Shown in pieces: positions 6,573 to 8,194 of a DNA stretch of 8,194 nt. Below the pieces are notes generated by a model, which ran no database searches, was not told the origin of the DNA, and worked only from the letters and a program-made list of their open reading frames with translations. Each line of letters opens with the position of its first letter. Position 1 is the first letter of the stretch. The DNA comes from S012-113 sp965368405 (lineage in GTDB: Bacteria > Bacteroidota > Bacteroidia > Cytophagales > Cyclobacteriaceae): contig CBDUMS010000118.1 in NCBI GenBank assembly GCA_965368405.1, positions 1 through 8,194 on the forward strand, written 5' to 3'. The position numbers and the translations under genes were made by a program.

Positions 6573-8186
6573 ATGAATTTCTCCACACTCGATTTTATCA
6601 TCTTTGGTGCATACTGTGCCCTCATCCTTGGAGTTGGTCTCTTTGTATCCCGCGACAAGAAAGGCCATATAAAGAATTCTGAAGATTATTTCCTGGCTGG
6701 TAAATCTTTACCCTGGTGGGCTATTGGAGCTTCATTAATTGCTGCTAATATTTCTGCAGAGCAATTTATCGGGATGTCTGGATCTGGTTTTGCTTTAGGC
6801 TTGGCCATTGCATCGTATGAGTGGATGGCCGCGATTACCTTGTTAATTGTTGGTAAGTACTTTCTGCCTATCTTCATCGAAAAAGGCCTTTACACGATCC
6901 CCGAGTTCGTAGAAAAGCGCTTTAGTACACAGTTAAAAACAATCCTCGCTGTTTTCTGGATAGCCTTATATGTTTTTGTTAACTTAAGTTCAGTCCTATA
7001 TCTTGGCTCATTAGCCTTAGAAACGATCATGGGTGTGCCGATGATGTATGGGGTAATTGGATTAGCCTTGTTTGCCGCCGCATATTCGCTTTATGGAGGC
7101 CTTTCGGCCGTTGCCTGGACCGATGTGATCCAGGTGGTATTTCTAGTTTTTGGAGGCTTGGTAACCACCTACCTTGCGCTCAATGTAGTATCTGATGGTG
7201 GCGGTGTAATGGCTGGCTTTAAAAATTTAGTAGATGCGGCACCTGATCGTTTTCATATGATTCTAGATAAGAGCAATCCCGAATTTAGTAACCTGCCGGG
7301 CATTTGGGTCTTAATTGGTGGCTTATGGGTCGCCAACCTGTACTACTGGGGTTTTAACCAGTACATTATCCAGCGTACATTAGCAGCAAAATCTCTTCCT
7401 GAGGCTCAGAAAGGGATTGCACTAGCGGCTTTTCTAAAGTTAGTCATTCCATTCATCGTTGTTATACCGGGGATTGCAGCTTATGTGATTGTGAACGATC
7501 CCGCTATTATGGCTCGCCTCGGTGAGGTGAGTCAGGTTAATTTGCCGGGTGCAGGCCAGTCTGATAAGGCTTACCCGTGGCTTCTTCAGCTGCTTCCATC
7601 CGGACTCAAAGGAGTTGCTTTTGCAGCTCTTACAGCGGCAGTTGTATCGTCGTTGGCATCGATGCTTAACTCTACTTCTACCATTTTTACAATGGACATC
7701 TATAAGCAATACATCAATAAAACGGCCAGCGAAGGTCAACTGGTGAATACCGGTAGACTATCTGCAGCTATTGCCTTAGCGATTGCCTGCGTAATGGCAC
7801 CTTTATTGGGAGGCATTGATCAGGCGTTCCAGTTTATTCAGGAATATACGGGTATTGTGAGCCCGGGGATCTTGGCTGTATTTATGCTGGGTCTCTTTTA
7901 TAAGAAAGCCAATAATCAGGGAGCTATTTGGGGCGCACTTAGTTCTGTTCCTATTGCCATCGGCTTTAAATTCGTTCCTGACATGCCATGGATGAACCAA
8001 ATGGGCCTAACAGCATTGCTGAGTATGGTCGTGGTGGTTCTCGTTAGTTATGTTACAGGCAAAGGGGAAGACGATGCTAAAGGGATTAATCTTGGCGGAG
8101 GACTTTTTAAAACTAATGCTACTTTTAATATTTCAGCACTTGTAACCTGTATTCTTACAGCGGTACTTTATGCACTTTTCTGGTAG
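6573..8186 (+). CDS. SSS-family Na+/sugar symporter, vSGLT-like (glucose/galactose type)
   Basis: This is a complete 537-residue inner-membrane symporter, nearly the length of vSGLT of Vibrio parahaemolyticus (543) and very similar to my memory of it, with a constant offset of 5. About 14 membrane helices are expected. The run from DYFLAGKSLPWWAIG through ANISAEQFIGMSGSGFALG to the YTIPEFVEKRF segment is nearly that of vSGLT. Residues matching the Na+ site are Ala57, Ile60, Ala356, Ser359 and Ser360. Those matching the sugar site are Gln64, Glu83, Asn255, Lys289 and Gln423, with the inner gate at Tyr258. The vSGLT sugar-site Ser91 is replaced by Ala86. It probably imports monosaccharide, most likely the glucose freed by the GH30 enzymes, driven by Na+. 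It lies 289 nt after the GH30 operon behind a terminator-like hairpin, with a palindrome upstream, so it may be regulated separately. Galactose or another hexose is possible. Confidence 0.93.
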   Translation: MNFSTLDFIIFGAYCALILGVGLFVSRDKKGHIKNSEDYFLAGKSLPWWAIGASLIAANISAEQFIGMSGSGFALGLAIASYEWMAAITLLIVGKYFLPIFIEKGLYTIPEFVEKRFSTQLKTILAVFWIALYVFVNLSSVLYLGSLALETIMGVPMMYGVIGLALFAAAYSLYGGLSAVAWTDVIQVVFLVFGGLVTTYLALNVVSDGGGVMAGFKNLVDAAPDRFHMILDKSNPEFSNLPGIWVLIGGLWVANLYYWGFNQYIIQRTLAAKSLPEAQKGIALAAFLKLVIPFIVVIPGIAAYVIVNDPAIMARLGEVSQVNLPGAGQSDKAYPWLLQLLPSGLKGVAFAALTAAVVSSLASMLNSTSTIFTMDIYKQYINKTASEGQLVNTGRLSAAIALAIACVMAPLLGGIDQAFQFIQEYTGIVSPGILAVFMLGLFYKKANNQGAIWGALSSVPIAIGFKFVPDMPWMNQMGLTALLSMVVVVLVSYVTGKGEDDAKGINLGGGLFKTNATFNISALVTCILTAVLYALFW

Positions 8187-8194
8187 TACTCCCA

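Noticed and set aside
7440..7739. 99-codon minus-strand frame inside the symporter gene, and other antisense frames across the window
   Set aside because: Their translations are rich in Ser, Arg, Cys and Leu, match no known family by eye, and lie opposite strongly conserved genes, so they are chance frames.
1..8194. CRISPR array, tRNA/rRNA gene, insertion sequence or phage-like module
   Set aside because: No direct-repeat array, structural RNA signature, transposase or integrase motif, or terminal inverted repeats were seen. The window is almost fully occupied by the six PUL-type genes.

Overview
The window is part of a glycan-utilisation locus (PUL) from a member of the Bacteroidota. The evidence is the SusC/SusD pair, the run of short lipoprotein signal peptides, the moderate A+T content and the lack of clear Shine-Dalgarno sites. 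A Na+/sugar symporter at the end fits a marine or otherwise sodium-rich habitat. I cannot name the genus from this sequence.

Layout, all on the + strand. Bases 1-807 are the 3' end of a susC-like TonB-dependent transporter gene, cut by the window edge. It is followed after 10 nt by a susD-like lipoprotein gene (818-2299). After 55 nt comes a lipoprotein with a PKD domain and a jelly-roll-like C-terminal domain (2355-3302), a probable surface glycan-binding protein. A 67-nt gap with a perfect 12-bp hairpin leads to two GH30 glycoside hydrolase lipoproteins (3370-4812 and 4805-6283), whose reading frames overlap by 8 nt. A 289-nt intergenic region (6284-6572) holds a terminator-like hairpin, then an 18-bp near-perfect palindrome that looks like an operator, with a further copy of its half-site downstream. 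The last gene (6573-8186) is a complete SSS-family Na+/sugar symporter very close to vSGLT of Vibrio parahaemolyticus.

How the genes may work together (inference). The SusD-like protein and the PKD protein catch a beta-glucan at the cell surface. The first GH30 (subfamily-3-like, with a surface-export-like motif after its lipid cysteine) cuts it. SusC/SusD import the oligosaccharides. The second GH30 (subfamily-1/glucocerebrosidase-like, without that motif) may trim them in the periplasm. The symporter takes the released sugar across the inner membrane. The GH30 pair points to beta-1,6-linked or beta-1,6-branched glucan, such as laminarin side chains or a pustulan-like polymer. No GH16, GH17 or GH3 gene and no regulator lies in the window, so the substrate stays a hypothesis. 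Nothing here is clearly a new system. The most useful points are the paired GH30s, the modular binding protein, the intergenic palindrome and one substituted sugar-site residue in the symporter.
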